The notes under the pieces are model-generated. The model did no database searches. It was not told the DNA's origin and was given only the letters and a program-made list of their open reading frames with translations. Positions 34,018 through 44,289 of a stretch of 64,000 nt of DNA are shown one piece after another. The DNA is from Flavobacteriia bacterium. GTDB taxonomy: Bacteria > Bacteroidota > Bacteroidia > Flavobacteriales > Weeksellaceae. The position numbers and the translations under genes are program-made. The DNA is taken from NCBI GenBank assembly GCA_015999765.1, contig JAECQR010000001.1:1-64000 (forward strand), written 5' to 3'. Numbering within the stretch: the stretch's first letter is position 1; each line of letters starts with the position of its first letter.

Positions 34018-35455
34018 ATATCTAAAAAAAACCAAAATTATCGCAACACTTGGACCTGCTTCATCCGACAAGGAAACAATGCTGCAGCTCATCCAGGCAG
34101 GGACCGATATTTTCAGAATAAATTTTTCTCACGCCGATTACGATTTAGTTAAAAGAAACGTTTCCACCATTCGCGAACTCAACCAGGAACACGGTTTCTC
34201 GGTAGGGATTCTCGGTGACCTTCAGGGTCCGAAACTCCGCGTAGGTATTGTAAAGGAAGGCTCCTATCTTAACCCGGGAGATGTTCTTACTTTCACCAAC
34301 GAAAAAATAGAAGGAGACTCATCGAGGGTTTATATGACTTATCAGAAATTCCCTCAAGATGTAAAAGTCGGGGAAAGAATCCTTATTGATGACGGTAAAC
34401 TGGTTTTAGAAGTTATTGAAACCAACGAAATTGATACCGTAAGAGCAAAAACAATACAGGGTGGACCGCTGAGTTCTAAAAAAGGGGTGAACCTTCCGAA
34501 CACCAATGTTTCGCTTCCCGCACTTACTGAAAAAGATGTGGAAGACGCGAACTTCATGCTTGATCTGGAACTGGACTGGATCGCTTTATCCTTCGTGCGC
34601 CATGCACAGGATATTATAGACCTGAAGGAACTCATGAAAAAGCATCCTACCAACAAACTGAAAACTCCGATCATCGCAAAAATCGAGAAGCCGGAAGGGG
34701 TAAGAAACATTGAACATATCCTGCAGGAATGTGACGGACTGATGGTTGCCCGCGGAGATTTGGGTGTGGAAGTTCCTATGGAAGAAGTTCCTGCCATCCA
34801 GAAAAACCTGGTGGAAATCGCCCGAAAATACGCAAAACCTGTAATCATTGCTACCCAGATGATGGAGACGATGATCACAAGTTTAACGCCAACCAGAGCT
34901 GAAGTAAACGACGTTGCAAACTCGGTGCTCGATGGTGCTGATGCGGTGATGCTTTCCGGGGAAACTTCGGTGGGTAAATATCCGGTTGATGTGGTAAAAA
35001 ACATGTCGAAGATTGTGAAGAATATTGAGCAGACTCATTTCTACCAAAACAAAAACTCTCCAATCGAGCACGAATTCAACTGTGTTGATGAGCGTTTTAT
35101 TACGAACAGGGTTTGTCTGGCAGCGGTAAGGATTGCAAAATCTGCGAATGTAGAAGCGATTGTTACGCTGACCTACTCAGGTTACACGGCGTTCCAGATT
35201 TCGGCGCACAGACCGAACTCGAATATCATTGTATTCTCTTCCAACAAACGAGTTCTTACAATGCTGAACCTGCTTTGGGGCGTGCGTGCGTTCTATTACG
35301 ATATGCAGAAGTCTACTGACGAAACCATTATTCAGGTGAATATGCTGGCGCACAGCAACGGTTTTGTAGAGCAGGGCGATTTTGTAATCAACCTGAACGC
35401 AACACCGGCTTACGAAGGCGGTAAAACAAATACACTTAGATTAACGACGATTTAA
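34010..35455 (+). CDS. pyk: Pyruvate kinase
   Basis: This glycolytic enzyme makes pyruvate and ATP from phosphoenolpyruvate and ADP. It has 481 residues. The barrel domain starts KTKIIATLGPASSDKETM. The catalytic lysine and metal site are in TPIIAKIEKPEGVRNIEHI and GLMVARGDLGVEVPMEEVP. The effector-type C-domain has AIVTLTYSGYTAFQISAHRPN. The start overlaps the preceding gene by 8 bp. It ends the operon, with a strong terminator 20 bp downstream. Confidence 0.97.
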   Translation: MNKYLKKTKIIATLGPASSDKETMLQLIQAGTDIFRINFSHADYDLVKRNVSTIRELNQEHGFSVGILGDLQGPKLRVGIVKEGSYLNPGDVLTFTNEKIEGDSSRVYMTYQKFPQDVKVGERILIDDGKLVLEVIETNEIDTVRAKTIQGGPLSSKKGVNLPNTNVSLPALTEKDVEDANFMLDLELDWIALSFVRHAQDIIDLKELMKKHPTNKLKTPIIAKIEKPEGVRNIEHILQECDGLMVARGDLGVEVPMEEVPAIQKNLVEIARKYAKPVIIATQMMETMITSLTPTRAEVNDVANSVLDGADAVMLSGETSVGKYPVDVVKNMSKIVKNIEQTHFYQNKNSPIEHEFNCVDERFITNRVCLAAVRIAKSANVEAIVTLTYSGYTAFQISAHRPNSNIIVFSSNKRVLTMLNLLWGVRAFYYDMQKSTDETIIQVNMLAHSNGFVEQGDFVINLNATPAYEGGKTNTLRLTTI

Positions 35456-35475
35456 ACCGTTATTATTAAATATTT

Positions 35476-35503
35476 AAAGCCCGCCGATATGGTGGGCTTT
35501 TTT
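35476..35503 (+). terminator. Terminator of the acpP-pyk operon
   Basis: AAAGCCCGCC pairs with GGTGGGCTTT (one G-T pair) around a 5-base loop, followed by a T-run. Confidence 0.88.
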
Positions 35504-35548
35504 ATGTTTCGATGACTGAAGCGGAAGAATATCGTTCCATTCGACAAC

Positions 35549-35779
35549 GTTCCGGTTCTGGATGTGAATGTTTAGGTCCGGAACATCATCTTTTAGGTTC
35601 CCGACACCAATCTTTAGGTGCAGAGTGTAAAGTTTTAGGTTTCTGACTTAAAATTTTAGGTCGGTAACGTAAAGTTTTAGGCTATTGAGGTAAATCTTTA
35701 GGTTTCGGAGGTAAACTTTCTTGTACTGGACGTAAATCTTTAGGAACGGAACCGGAAGGTTTGAAATGGTGGGCGGAAT
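35549..35779. repeat. 21-bp degenerate tandem repeat array 1
   Basis: Eleven consecutive 21-bp units fill this gap between pyk and the unknown gene at 35815. The best units begin at 35591, 35612, 35633, 35654, 35675 and 35696. The consensus is YTTTAGGT, about five variable bases, then ACGTAAAN. Spacing is exactly 21 bp over all eleven units although identity is only partial. Weaker units extend to about 35507 and 35800. There are no unique spacers, so it is not a CRISPR array. Two arrays with the same period and different sequences occur at 50180 and 62391. Confidence 0.85.
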
Positions 35780-35814
35780 GTTGCGCCATACGAAAGGATT
35801 CGTGCAGCAGGGAA

Positions 35815-36633
35815 TTAAACGAATTCTTTCTTTAATTGATTAATCATAGATGTTGGTATATTTTGAACTTCTCCGTTATCATAGAGTAATACTATCTTGT
35901 AATCCCCATGAAATTCATTTGCAATTTCTTCTAAATAACTAGATGCAGAAAAGAAATCACTTTCAAAAAAAATAAAAACAAATGATCGGATCTCTTTTAT
36001 TATTTGATAATGTGAAGATATCAATGAAAGGGAATCTATATCATTATACTTTTCCATATCCCTTCTTGTTTCAAATCTCCAATGATAGTCTTGCGATAAA
36101 AGAGATTCTATATCTATTAAATAAAAAACTTTAGCAAGTGAAATATCAGCTTCACAACCGAATTTAGTTATTGGCAAATTTTTGTGTTGAGCAAAATTTC
36201 TTAATTGATCGCAAAATCTATATTCAAAATTTTTATCGAAAATCTCGCTTAAAAACGCTTTTAAAGATATTCTTTGGTATTGGTTGAGCAATCTTGGTAT
36301 GTGGTCTATTAATACTCTATAAGAACTTAAATAATTTAACAGTAATCTATTTAGATTTATCATTATTTTATTCAATATTTCTTCATTTGGTTTTAATGGA
36401 GATCCTGAACCTTTAATAAGTTCAACAGTGTTAGATTTTAACTGACTATCAAATTCATTGTAGTTCTGTTCCACGATTGAAAAATAACATTGAATTTCAT
36501 TTAGCAGATGAATTATTTTGAGGTTGAATGCGATCTCCTCTACTTCATCTGAATCTAAAATTCTCAAATTGTCAATTTTAATTGTATAATCTTTAATTAC
36601 CTCTTTTGCAAGCGTTATATTCATAAGATTCAT
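35815..36633 (-). CDS. Unknown AT-rich gene with HEPN-like RX4H motif
   Basis: I do not recognise this 272-residue protein. It is predicted mostly alpha-helical, acidic and soluble, with no signal peptide or membrane helix. One segment, CDQLRNFAQHKNLPI at about 141-155, has the RX4H pattern (R145, H150). HEPN-domain RNases and related nucleotide-binding proteins use that pattern, but assignment to HEPN is inference from this motif and the helical character alone. Codon use is clearly richer in A/T than in neighbouring genes, which suggests transfer. It is 8 bp downstream of a small membrane protein gene on the same strand. Confidence 0.7.
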   Translation of the reverse strand: MNLMNITLAKEVIKDYTIKIDNLRILDSDEVEEIAFNLKIIHLLNEIQCYFSIVEQNYNEFDSQLKSNTVELIKGSGSPLKPNEEILNKIMINLNRLLLNYLSSYRVLIDHIPRLLNQYQRISLKAFLSEIFDKNFEYRFCDQLRNFAQHKNLPITKFGCEADISLAKVFYLIDIESLLSQDYHWRFETRRDMEKYNDIDSLSLISSHYQIIKEIRSFVFIFFESDFFSASSYLEEIANEFHGDYKIVLLYDNGEVQNIPTSMINQLKKEFV

Positions 36634-36641
36634 TATCTAGT

Positions 36642-37004
36642 TCATTTTTCAATGAACTTTCTTATTTCTTTTATAATATTATAAAAACCAATTAAAACGT
36701 AGCCCACCACAATATATCCAAAGAATCCAACAAATAAAAGTATAATAGCACTTAGTAAAATATCAGATCCAGGATACTTTGTGCCGTTTAGAACACCTAC
36801 TATGATTAGTGATAAGATCAAATAAGCCGTATAACGAATTGATACTTTTTTAATCCTATTAACAAAAAACACGGCAACAATTGCGAATAAACAAATTACA
36901 CCAAAAAAAAGAAATGCATAACCTTTACAAATATCACAAAACCCCGAATTTCCTAATTCATCGGAATAATCTAGAAATTCGTTGTAATATCTATCCATAA
37001 TCAA
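36642..37004 (-). CDS. Unknown three-helix membrane protein
   Basis: This 120-residue protein has a short acidic N-terminus containing a CxxC pair (GFCDICKG at about 21-28). Three hydrophobic helices follow at about 28-48, 56-73 and 82-107, with a basic C-terminal tail. No family is recognised. The gene is AT-rich like its downstream neighbour and probably co-transcribed with it. The pair lies between a 21-bp repeat array and a composite repeat, an accessory-looking position between pyk and groEL. The start could also be the ATG two codons later. Confidence 0.65.
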   Translation of the reverse strand: MIMDRYYNEFLDYSDELGNSGFCDICKGYAFLFFGVICLFAIVAVFFVNRIKKVSIRYTAYLILSLIIVGVLNGTKYPGSDILLSAIILLFVGFFGYIVVGYVLIGFYNIIKEIRKFIEK

Positions 37005-37140
37005 TACAATAATTTTCCAAACTCAAATATCCGAAATACAACTCACTTTGCGACAATAATTTATTAAAAAAAAATCGCTTGTAAAACCCGGGCGGATTTA
37101 TATATGAAAACTTTAACAAAGTTGTATTGGGATTCTAAAC

Positions 37141-37222
37141 CCCTAGCCCTGATCGCAGCGACATCCTTTTTGTGACGAGGCACGAGGAACAAAAAGATAC
37201 AGCGGAGAGCAGGTTCCCGGCT
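37141..37222. repeat. Composite interspersed repeat, copy C
   Basis: The outer arms CCCTAGCCCTGATCGCAGCG and GATACAGCGGAGAGCAGG, ending CCCGGCT, match copy B at 12594 closely. The middle is a short GTGACGAGGCACGAGGAAC in place of the nested repeat. TTTTTGT and ACAAAAA flank the middle and pair with each other. It lies directly beyond the groEL terminator. The other copies also sit beyond the terminator of a minus-strand gene. Confidence 0.75.
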
Positions 37223-37228
37223 ACAAAA

Positions 37229-37258
37229 AAATCCGCCCAGAAAATTCTGAACGGATTT
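37229..37258 (-). terminator. Terminator of groES-groEL
   Basis: On the minus strand, AAATCCG and CGGATTT pair, with CAGAA and TTCTG continuing the stem after a two-base bulge on each side; seven T follow. A second hairpin, AACCTTAGGTTTC with its partner at 37279-37307, lies between it and the groEL stop and has no T-run. Confidence 0.7.
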
Positions 37259-37320
37259 ATATATTTCGACACCTTTGAAACCTTAGGTTTCGGAAACCTA
37301 TAAGGTTGAGGCAGCCGGTA

Positions 37321-38994
<1,674 letters not shown>

Positions 38995-39034
38995 CTATTA
39001 TTAAATTGATTATAAGGATAAAAGCCCGAAGCCA

Positions 39035-39313
39035 CTAGCCTATGATTCCCAATAGATCGCCTTCTTTTACGATTAAATAATCTTTACCATCCAGTTTTAA
39101 TTCAGAACCTGAATATTTCCCGTAAAGTACTTTGTCGCCTACCTGTACGGTTGTTGGCTCGTCTTTTTTGCCCGGACCTACTGCTACTACAATACCTTCC
39201 TGTGGTTTTTCTTTTGCGGTGTCGGGAATAATAATTCCTGATGCGGTGGTGGTTTCCGCAGCAGTTGGCTCTACCAGAACGCGGTCTGCTAATGGTTTAA
39301 AATTTACTGACAT
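39035..39313 (-). CDS. groES: Co-chaperonin GroES
   Basis: This 92-residue lid of the GroEL cage has the mobile loop [16 protein letters not shown] (about 25-40), which docks on GroEL. The conserved start [11 protein letters not shown] and the roof region follow the family. It precedes groEL by 91 bp on the same strand, the standard operon. A minus-strand TACTTTTG (39370-39377), about 60 bp upstream, could be the -7 box. I saw no clear CIRCE element. Confidence 0.97.
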   Translation of the reverse strand: MSVNFKPLADRVLVEPTAAETTTASGIIIPDTAKEKPQEGIVVAVGPGKKDEPTTVQVGDKVLYGKYSGSELKLDGKDYLIVKEGDLLGIIG

Positions 39314-39428
39314 ATTTTTTTGGGTTTAAATTATTAAAGATGTACTGTTTTTCTCTAAAACGGTGCCAACAAAAGTAATCTGAAAATCTGTCATTCACTG
39401 TTAAAGGAATGTGAAATTTTGGCAGAAA

Positions 39429-39455
39429 AAAAGCCATTCATTTACTGAATGACTT
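39429..39455 (-). terminator. Terminator of the M1 peptidase gene
   Basis: AAGCCATTCA and TGAATGACTT pair apart from one C-A mismatch, with a 5-base loop. On the minus strand a T-run follows. Confidence 0.65.
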
Positions 39456-39478
39456 TATTAGTCCTAATTACTAAAGAT

Positions 39479-41851
39479 TTAGTTTTTCTTACCCGCTGCC
39501 TGCATCGGATTTACCTGCCCCTGTGCGGCGCCTCTTGCAGTTGCTTCGTTTTTCTGCTTAAAGACTTCAAATTTGGAAGCCGGCGCTGGAACTTCGCCCC
39601 AGAAATTATTTGAGGTGTCAATATCTGCAGTTTCTCTCATCGGATCAAGCTGAATCGATTTTAATTTCTTGTCGAAATAATAGGTTTTGGAAACCTTCTG
39701 CTCGTTCTTTCTCCAGATCTGCGCAGAAGATTTATCAGTCAGCGTGGTTCCATCTTCAAATGTAAATTCAAGAATAATCGGCATTACCAACCCGCCTTTG
39801 TTGCTGAAATCGATCTGGTAAGCCATAACATTCTGAAGCTGCGCTTTGTCTTTTGAAGGCACTTTGTCCATATTATCCACTTTCATGGAATATTTCTTCG
39901 TATCATCCACTTTCTCAATTCCGCGGTTGTACCTCCAGTAAAAATCCTGAGTTGCTTTGTCATTGTCGGTATAAAACTCGATGTTTTTATCGTTTCGGTT
40001 TCTGATTTTAGAAATGTCCTCGAAATCATTTTGCAAAGGTTTTTCAATATTATAAGTGATTTCACGGGATTTTGGAGCGGCGTCTAAATCAGGCGCAGCA
40101 ACCGTAACTTTATCAATTGAAATATCTACCGCATCCGTACCGTAGAACCAGCCGCGCCAGAACCAATCCAGGTTTTCACCGCTGGCATCATTCATCGTTC
40201 TGAAAAAATCTGCAGGTTCCGGATGTTTGAAAGCCCATCTTTTTGAATACGTTTTAAAAGCCTCATCAAAAAGTTCTCTTCCCATAATAGTTTCGCGCAG
40301 AATATTAAGTCCTGTTGCCGGTTTTGCGTACGCGTTGGGACCAAAATGAATAATATTCTCTGAATTCACCATGATTGGCTCCAGCTGATCTTTCGGCAGC
40401 CTCATGTAATCAACAATTGTGTGTGCGGGACCTCTTCTTGAAGGGAATTTATTGTCCCATTTTTCTTCTGTTAAGTATTCAACAAAAGTATTCAAACCTT
40501 CGTCCATCCAGCTCCACTGTCTTTCGTCGGAGTTAATGATCATTGGGAAGAAGTTATGCCCGACTTCATGAATGATCACACCGATCATTCCGTTTTTAAT
40601 TCCTTCGGAATAGGTTCCGTCTTTCTCCGTTCTTCCGTAGTTGAAACAGATCATCGGATATTCCATTCCGTTAGCAGCCTCAACCGACTGGGCAACGGGG
40701 TAAGGATAAGGAACGGTAAATTCTGAATAGGTTTTGATGGTATGAGCAACCGCCTTCGTCGAAAACTTTCGGTAAAGGTTGTAAGCTTCTTTCGGATAAA
40801 GACTCATCGCCATTACCTGGTTATTGTTTTCAGGAATGACAACTTTCATGGCATCCCAAACGAATTTTCTTGAAGAAGTCCAGGCGAAATCACGCACGTT
40901 TTCTGCTTCGAAAATCCAGGTTTTTCTCTGTTTTGATTTATTCTTTTCAGCTTTTTTGGCTTCTTCTAAAGTCACAATTTCCAACGGCTCATTGGCATTT
41001 TGCGCCTGTTTCCATCGCTGGAGCTGTGCAGGGGTTAGAACCTGCTCGAAATTTTTACCAACACCCGTCGAAGCTACGATATGGTCAGCAGGAACATTCA
41101 TCGTTACTTTATAATCCCCAAATGCCAGGGCGAATTCGCCTCTTCCGGTGAATTGGTTATTCTGCCAGCCTTTGAAATCGCTATACACGCACATTCTAGG
41201 GAACCATTGTGTAATGGTGTATAAATCGTTACCGTCTTCAGGAAAATATTCGTAGCCGCCTCTTCCTCCCATCGTCATCCGGTTCGGAATATTATAATTC
41301 CAGTCTATTTTAAAGACGAATTTTTCACCTTTTTTCAAAACTTTAGGCAAATCAATACGCATCATGGTTTTATTCACCACATACTTTAACGGTTTTCCGG
41401 AAGCATCAGTTACTTTTTCGAGATTTACGCCGTATCCGTTATTTTTTTCAGGCAGATCTGTGACTTTCAAACGCTCGGTAGTGGTCTGTTTTGGAATAAA
41501 AGACGAATCATCATATCCGGCATTTTTTACAGATGATTGCTGATTTTCATCAAGCTGAAGCCACAAATAATCCAGATCGTCGGGTGAATTGTTGTAATAG
41601 GTAACAGTTTCCGAGCCTCTTAAATTTCTTTTATCCTCATCCAGATAAGCAGTAATATCATAATCTGCGCGGTTTTGCCAGTAACCCTGACCCGGCGCGC
41701 CGGAAGCAGTTCTATAGACATTGGGCGTCGGCAGGATTGTGCCAAGCTGCTCAAACTTATTTCCGTGGTTGCTGTTTGGATTGTTTTTAATATCCTGCGC
41801 AAAAATTCCCAAAGGAATAAAAAATGATAAAAAAATGGATTTGAACTTCAT
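39479..41851 (-). CDS. M1-family zinc metallopeptidase, secreted
   Basis: This aminopeptidase-N-like enzyme of about 790 residues has a signal peptide starting at MKFKSIFLSFFIPLGIFAQ. An ATG eleven codons upstream is less likely, because it would bury the signal. The zinc motif HEVGHNFFPMIINSDERQ, with the third ligand in WMDEGLNTFVEYL, is the full HEXXH-X18-E. The substrate strand reads NGMEYPM in place of GAMEN. A long beta-rich C-terminal part includes ITYNIEKPLQNDF. The tail is rich in alanine and lysine. It probably processes peptides in the periplasm. Confidence 0.92.
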   Translation of the reverse strand: MKFKSIFLSFFIPLGIFAQDIKNNPNSNHGNKFEQLGTILPTPNVYRTASGAPGQGYWQNRADYDITAYLDEDKRNLRGSETVTYYNNSPDDLDYLWLQLDENQQSSVKNAGYDDSSFIPKQTTTERLKVTDLPEKNNGYGVNLEKVTDASGKPLKYVVNKTMMRIDLPKVLKKGEKFVFKIDWNYNIPNRMTMGGRGGYEYFPEDGNDLYTITQWFPRMCVYSDFKGWQNNQFTGRGEFALAFGDYKVTMNVPADHIVASTGVGKNFEQVLTPAQLQRWKQAQNANEPLEIVTLEEAKKAEKNKSKQRKTWIFEAENVRDFAWTSSRKFVWDAMKVVIPENNNQVMAMSLYPKEAYNLYRKFSTKAVAHTIKTYSEFTVPYPYPVAQSVEAANGMEYPMICFNYGRTEKDGTYSEGIKNGMIGVIIHEVGHNFFPMIINSDERQWSWMDEGLNTFVEYLTEEKWDNKFPSRRGPAHTIVDYMRLPKDQLEPIMVNSENIIHFGPNAYAKPATGLNILRETIMGRELFDEAFKTYSKRWAFKHPEPADFFRTMNDASGENLDWFWRGWFYGTDAVDISIDKVTVAAPDLDAAPKSREITYNIEKPLQNDFEDISKIRNRNDKNIEFYTDNDKATQDFYWRYNRGIEKVDDTKKYSMKVDNMDKVPSKDKAQLQNVMAYQIDFSNKGGLVMPIILEFTFEDGTTLTDKSSAQIWRKNEQKVSKTYYFDKKLKSIQLDPMRETADIDTSNNFWGEVPAPASKFEVFKQKNEATARGAAQGQVNPMQAAGKKN

Positions 41852-41934
41852 AAGAATGTGGTGATATGATACAATAGTCATCAAAATTAAGAAATCGTTA
41901 CAGATAACCTATTATAAATGTAAACTTTTACAGC

Positions 41935-42513
41935 TTAAAACGGAATTCTTTCTAAAGTCATTTTCAGGGAAAGTGCAAAAACTCCTGATGATATAAACAT
42001 AATCCAGTCTTTTCGATTGACTTTAAAAAGGTTGAGAAGGATAAACTGTATAATCAAAATAGCCGCTACGACTGCAATCTGACCTAGCTCCAATCCAATA
42101 TTAAATCCAAGCAGAGGAACAAAAATATGCTGTTCATTTGCGATCATCATTCTCGCTGTGTTGGCAAATCCCATCCCGTGAATCAATCCGAAAAGCAGAG
42201 CAAGATAGAAGTTCATCTTCATAAGGTTATTGGGCCGGTTTCGCATCAGAATATTATCAAAAGCCGTGATGACAATTGTAAGAGGGATAAGAAATTCCAC
42301 CCATTTTGCCGGTGCCCGTACAATATCAAACACGCTTAAAGCCAAAGTAATTGAGTGCCCAATGGTAAATGCAGTAATAATCCACAGAATATCCTTCCAG
42401 TCTTTTATCAGAAAAACTGCCACCAAAACCAATACAAAAAGCTGATGATCAAGAGCGTCAAGTGAAATAATATGTTCCCAACCCAGATTCAGATAAAATA
42501 GAAAATCATTCAT
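41935..42513 (-). CDS. HupE/UreJ-like membrane protein
   Basis: This 192-residue protein has about six transmembrane helices and belongs to the HupE/UreJ_2 family, relatives of which are thought to import nickel or cobalt. The family pattern is seen in LGWEHIISLDALDHQLFVL, with His and Asp on the first helices, then TIGHSITLALS and LFGLIHGMGFAN with conserved histidines. GFNIGLELGQ follows. The start MNDFLFYL is preferred to an ATG eleven codons earlier. It is divergent from a DUF6702 gene; this neighbourhood is common in flavobacteria, but metal transport remains inference. Confidence 0.83.
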   Translation of the reverse strand: MNDFLFYLNLGWEHIISLDALDHQLFVLVLVAVFLIKDWKDILWIITAFTIGHSITLALSVFDIVRAPAKWVEFLIPLTIVITAFDNILMRNRPNNLMKMNFYLALLFGLIHGMGFANTARMMIANEQHIFVPLLGFNIGLELGQIAVVAAILIIQFILLNLFKVNRKDWIMFISSGVFALSLKMTLERIPF

Positions 42514-42568
42514 ATACCGCATATTTTTAGCGGCACGATAATACAAAATTTATTTCTATTTTTGACCC

Positions 42569-43069
42569 ATGCAAAAGTTATTTTTCATCCTCCTTTTTTC
42601 TGTTTTCAGCATTTGCTCAGCAAAAGAAATTCACCCTTATCACGTTGGTTCTGTGGAATTTAATTACAATTCAAAATCAGAGACATTCGAGATCAGCGGG
42701 AAGTTCTTTCTGGATGATCTGGAAAATGCTTTGAAGGAAAAATACGGAAAAGCCGTTCACTTCAATGATGCGACATATAAATCTCAAATCAACGCCTATC
42801 TCATTCAATATTGCGACGTATATTTAAAACTGAAAGCAGATAATAAGTTTTTGAAAATTAAATACTTAGGCTACGAAGAAGACAGCGAATCCGTAAATAT
42901 TTATCTGGAATCCGAGAAAGTCATTCACCCTAAAAAGGTGGAAACTGCAGTAAGTTTTCTCTATAATCTGTTCGATGATCAGATGAATATCGTTCATATT
43001 ATCGTCAACGGAAACCGAAAAAGCCAAAGATTAAATTATCCTGACCGTTATCTGTACCAGAACTTCTAA
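42569..43069 (+). CDS. Secreted DUF6702 protein
   Basis: This 166-residue exported protein has a signal peptide ending SICSAK. The DUF6702 core is visible as HPYHVGSVEFNYNSKSETFEISGKFFLDDLENAL, and the C-terminal strands run through NIVHIIVNGNRKSQRL. Its 3' end overlaps the converging ACP phosphodiesterase gene by 4 bp. It is divergent from the HupE/UreJ gene, and the family is often found with it, so the two may function together. No catalytic site is apparent. Confidence 0.83.
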   Translation: MQKLFFILLFSVFSICSAKEIHPYHVGSVEFNYNSKSETFEISGKFFLDDLENALKEKYGKAVHFNDATYKSQINAYLIQYCDVYLKLKADNKFLKIKYLGYEEDSESVNIYLESEKVIHPKKVETAVSFLYNLFDDQMNIVHIIVNGNRKSQRLNYPDRYLYQNF

Positions 43070-43644
43070 GAAGGAAATCCCGCATTAATTTTCTGCGCTT
43101 CCGCCACGAGATCAGGAAAAAAATGATCAAAATGATACTGGAGTTGCGGTTTGTTGTTCAGATAAACTTCAAAAACTGCCAGATTTTTATTCAGGTATTT
43201 CGCTTTGTTAAGGACATTCCGTATCGAAAATTCAATTCCCCAGTCTTCCCGATAATTGTAAAGCCAGTTGTCTTTTTCCATGCTGTCGAGCATTCTAAGG
43301 AAATTTGGTGGCAAAAATTCATCGTAATTTCTCAAAACGCGGTACACTTTTTCTGAATGTTCTTTTAAAGCTTTATCAGGCATGGAGTTGGCAAGAAAAT
43401 AATCGAATGCCACATCCACAAAAGCTCCGGAATACAGTCTTACCATAGGACTGAAAATCTTCTTAGCTTCATGAATTTCCGGATGCGAATCGGTAAAAGT
43501 ATCAATGGCGCGGTGTAAAGTAATGCCCTCGCCGATTTTTTCCGGAAACGAAAACCGGTCTTTGTTCCGGATGAAATCCTGCAGGAACTGCCCGACAATC
43601 TGTTCGTCGGTAAAAGTGAGGTACGAATGGGCAAGGAAATTCAT
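43066..43644 (-). CDS. Acyl carrier protein phosphodiesterase
   Basis: This 192-residue, mostly helical AcpH-family protein removes the phosphopantetheine arm from holo-ACP. It shows MNFLAHSYLTF, then the metal-site helix with FLQDFIRNK, GITLHRAIDTFTDSHPEI near residue 46, and FVDVAFDYFLA near 74. Histidines and aspartates sit as in HD-like phosphodiesterases. Its start lies 14 bp beyond a REP-like palindrome, so that palindrome falls in its promoter or leader region. Confidence 0.83.
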   Translation of the reverse strand: MNFLAHSYLTFTDEQIVGQFLQDFIRNKDRFSFPEKIGEGITLHRAIDTFTDSHPEIHEAKKIFSPMVRLYSGAFVDVAFDYFLANSMPDKALKEHSEKVYRVLRNYDEFLPPNFLRMLDSMEKDNWLYNYREDWGIEFSIRNVLNKAKYLNKNLAVFEVYLNNKPQLQYHFDHFFPDLVAEAQKINAGFPS

Positions 43645-43657
43645 ATAATCTATTTGG

Positions 43658-43690
43658 AGCGCTGTTAGAGCTTGAAGCTCTAACAGCGCT
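43658..43690. repeat. REP-like palindrome, left of RAYT
   Basis: AGCGCTGTTAGAGCTT and its exact complement form a perfect 16-bp inverted repeat around one base. A related palindrome is on the other side of the transposase pseudogene (44290-44322). Such pairs are expected substrates of REP-associated tyrosine transposases. Confidence 0.8.
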
Positions 43691-43698
43691 TTGTTTTC

Positions 43699-44277
43699 TT
43701 AAACGTTATAATCACTTAAGGCGGTTGCAAACTCATCAAAATTATCAAATAATGATAGAATAAAATGGCTTTCTACAAACACATTTTTATTTTTTATAAT
43801 TTCATCGAGTGACGAATATGGATAATTTAAATAGTCTGATGTAATCTTATGTTTTACAGGATTCTTGTTAATATACAAAACAGCGTTAATTAGTTGTAGG
43901 TTTGAAGTAATTTCCTTTCTTCTGAATGGCAATTCAAATAATTTCCCGGTTCTTCCGAAATGCTTGTTGATTGCTTGGGAATAACTGTTAAATGTGTTTG
44001 AAAACTGCTGACTAATTATATGGGTTATTAGCGTCTGACTTTTTTAAGGAAACCTTTCCCTTATCAGCACTTCTGTATGTATTTTCACAAGAATATGAAA
44101 ATGGCTTTTTAATAGACAATAGCTGTAAATCTGCGCAACTGGTTTTATTTTGTCGGCGATAAGTTTTAGAAAATAAAGATAGTTTTGGTGATTGAAAAAC
44201 AATTCACCTCCATTTATCCCTCGGTTGTAAATGTGATAAAAACGGTCAGGTTCTAAAGGGAATACATTCTTTTTCAT
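43699..44277 (-). pseudogene. REP-associated tyrosine transposase (RAYT) with an in-frame stop
   Basis: Read on the minus strand, the frame is continuous for 191 sense codons except for a TAA at codon 78 (44044-44046). The product is a Y1/IS200-like transposase: FYHIYNRGING near the start, the HUH motif SHFHILVKI (about 58-66), then FGRTGKLFELPFRRKEI and LYINKNPVKHK, with the tyrosine region of the family. The stop follows RERFP and precedes KSQTLITH in the same frame, so one base change inactivated it. REP-like palindromes lie at both ends, one 8 bp outside the stop and one 12 bp outside the start. Confidence 0.85.
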
Positions 44278-44289
44278 TCTAAGCTATGA

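Noticed and set aside
34354-35004. 216-codon open frame opposite pyk
   Set aside because: Antisense to a certain gene; the serine-rich, low-diversity translation is typical of a shadow frame.
35549-35779. CRISPR array
   Set aside because: Units are contiguous 21-mers with no unique spacers of 25-40 bp, units are degenerate, and no cas gene is in the window.
39314-39400. CIRCE heat-shock operator upstream of groES
   Set aside because: No TTAGCACTC-N9-GAGTGCTAA-like inverted repeat is present.
43699-43932. Separate small gene
   Set aside because: Same frame as the N-terminal transposase part at 44044-44277; it is the C-terminal part of one RAYT gene split by a stop codon.
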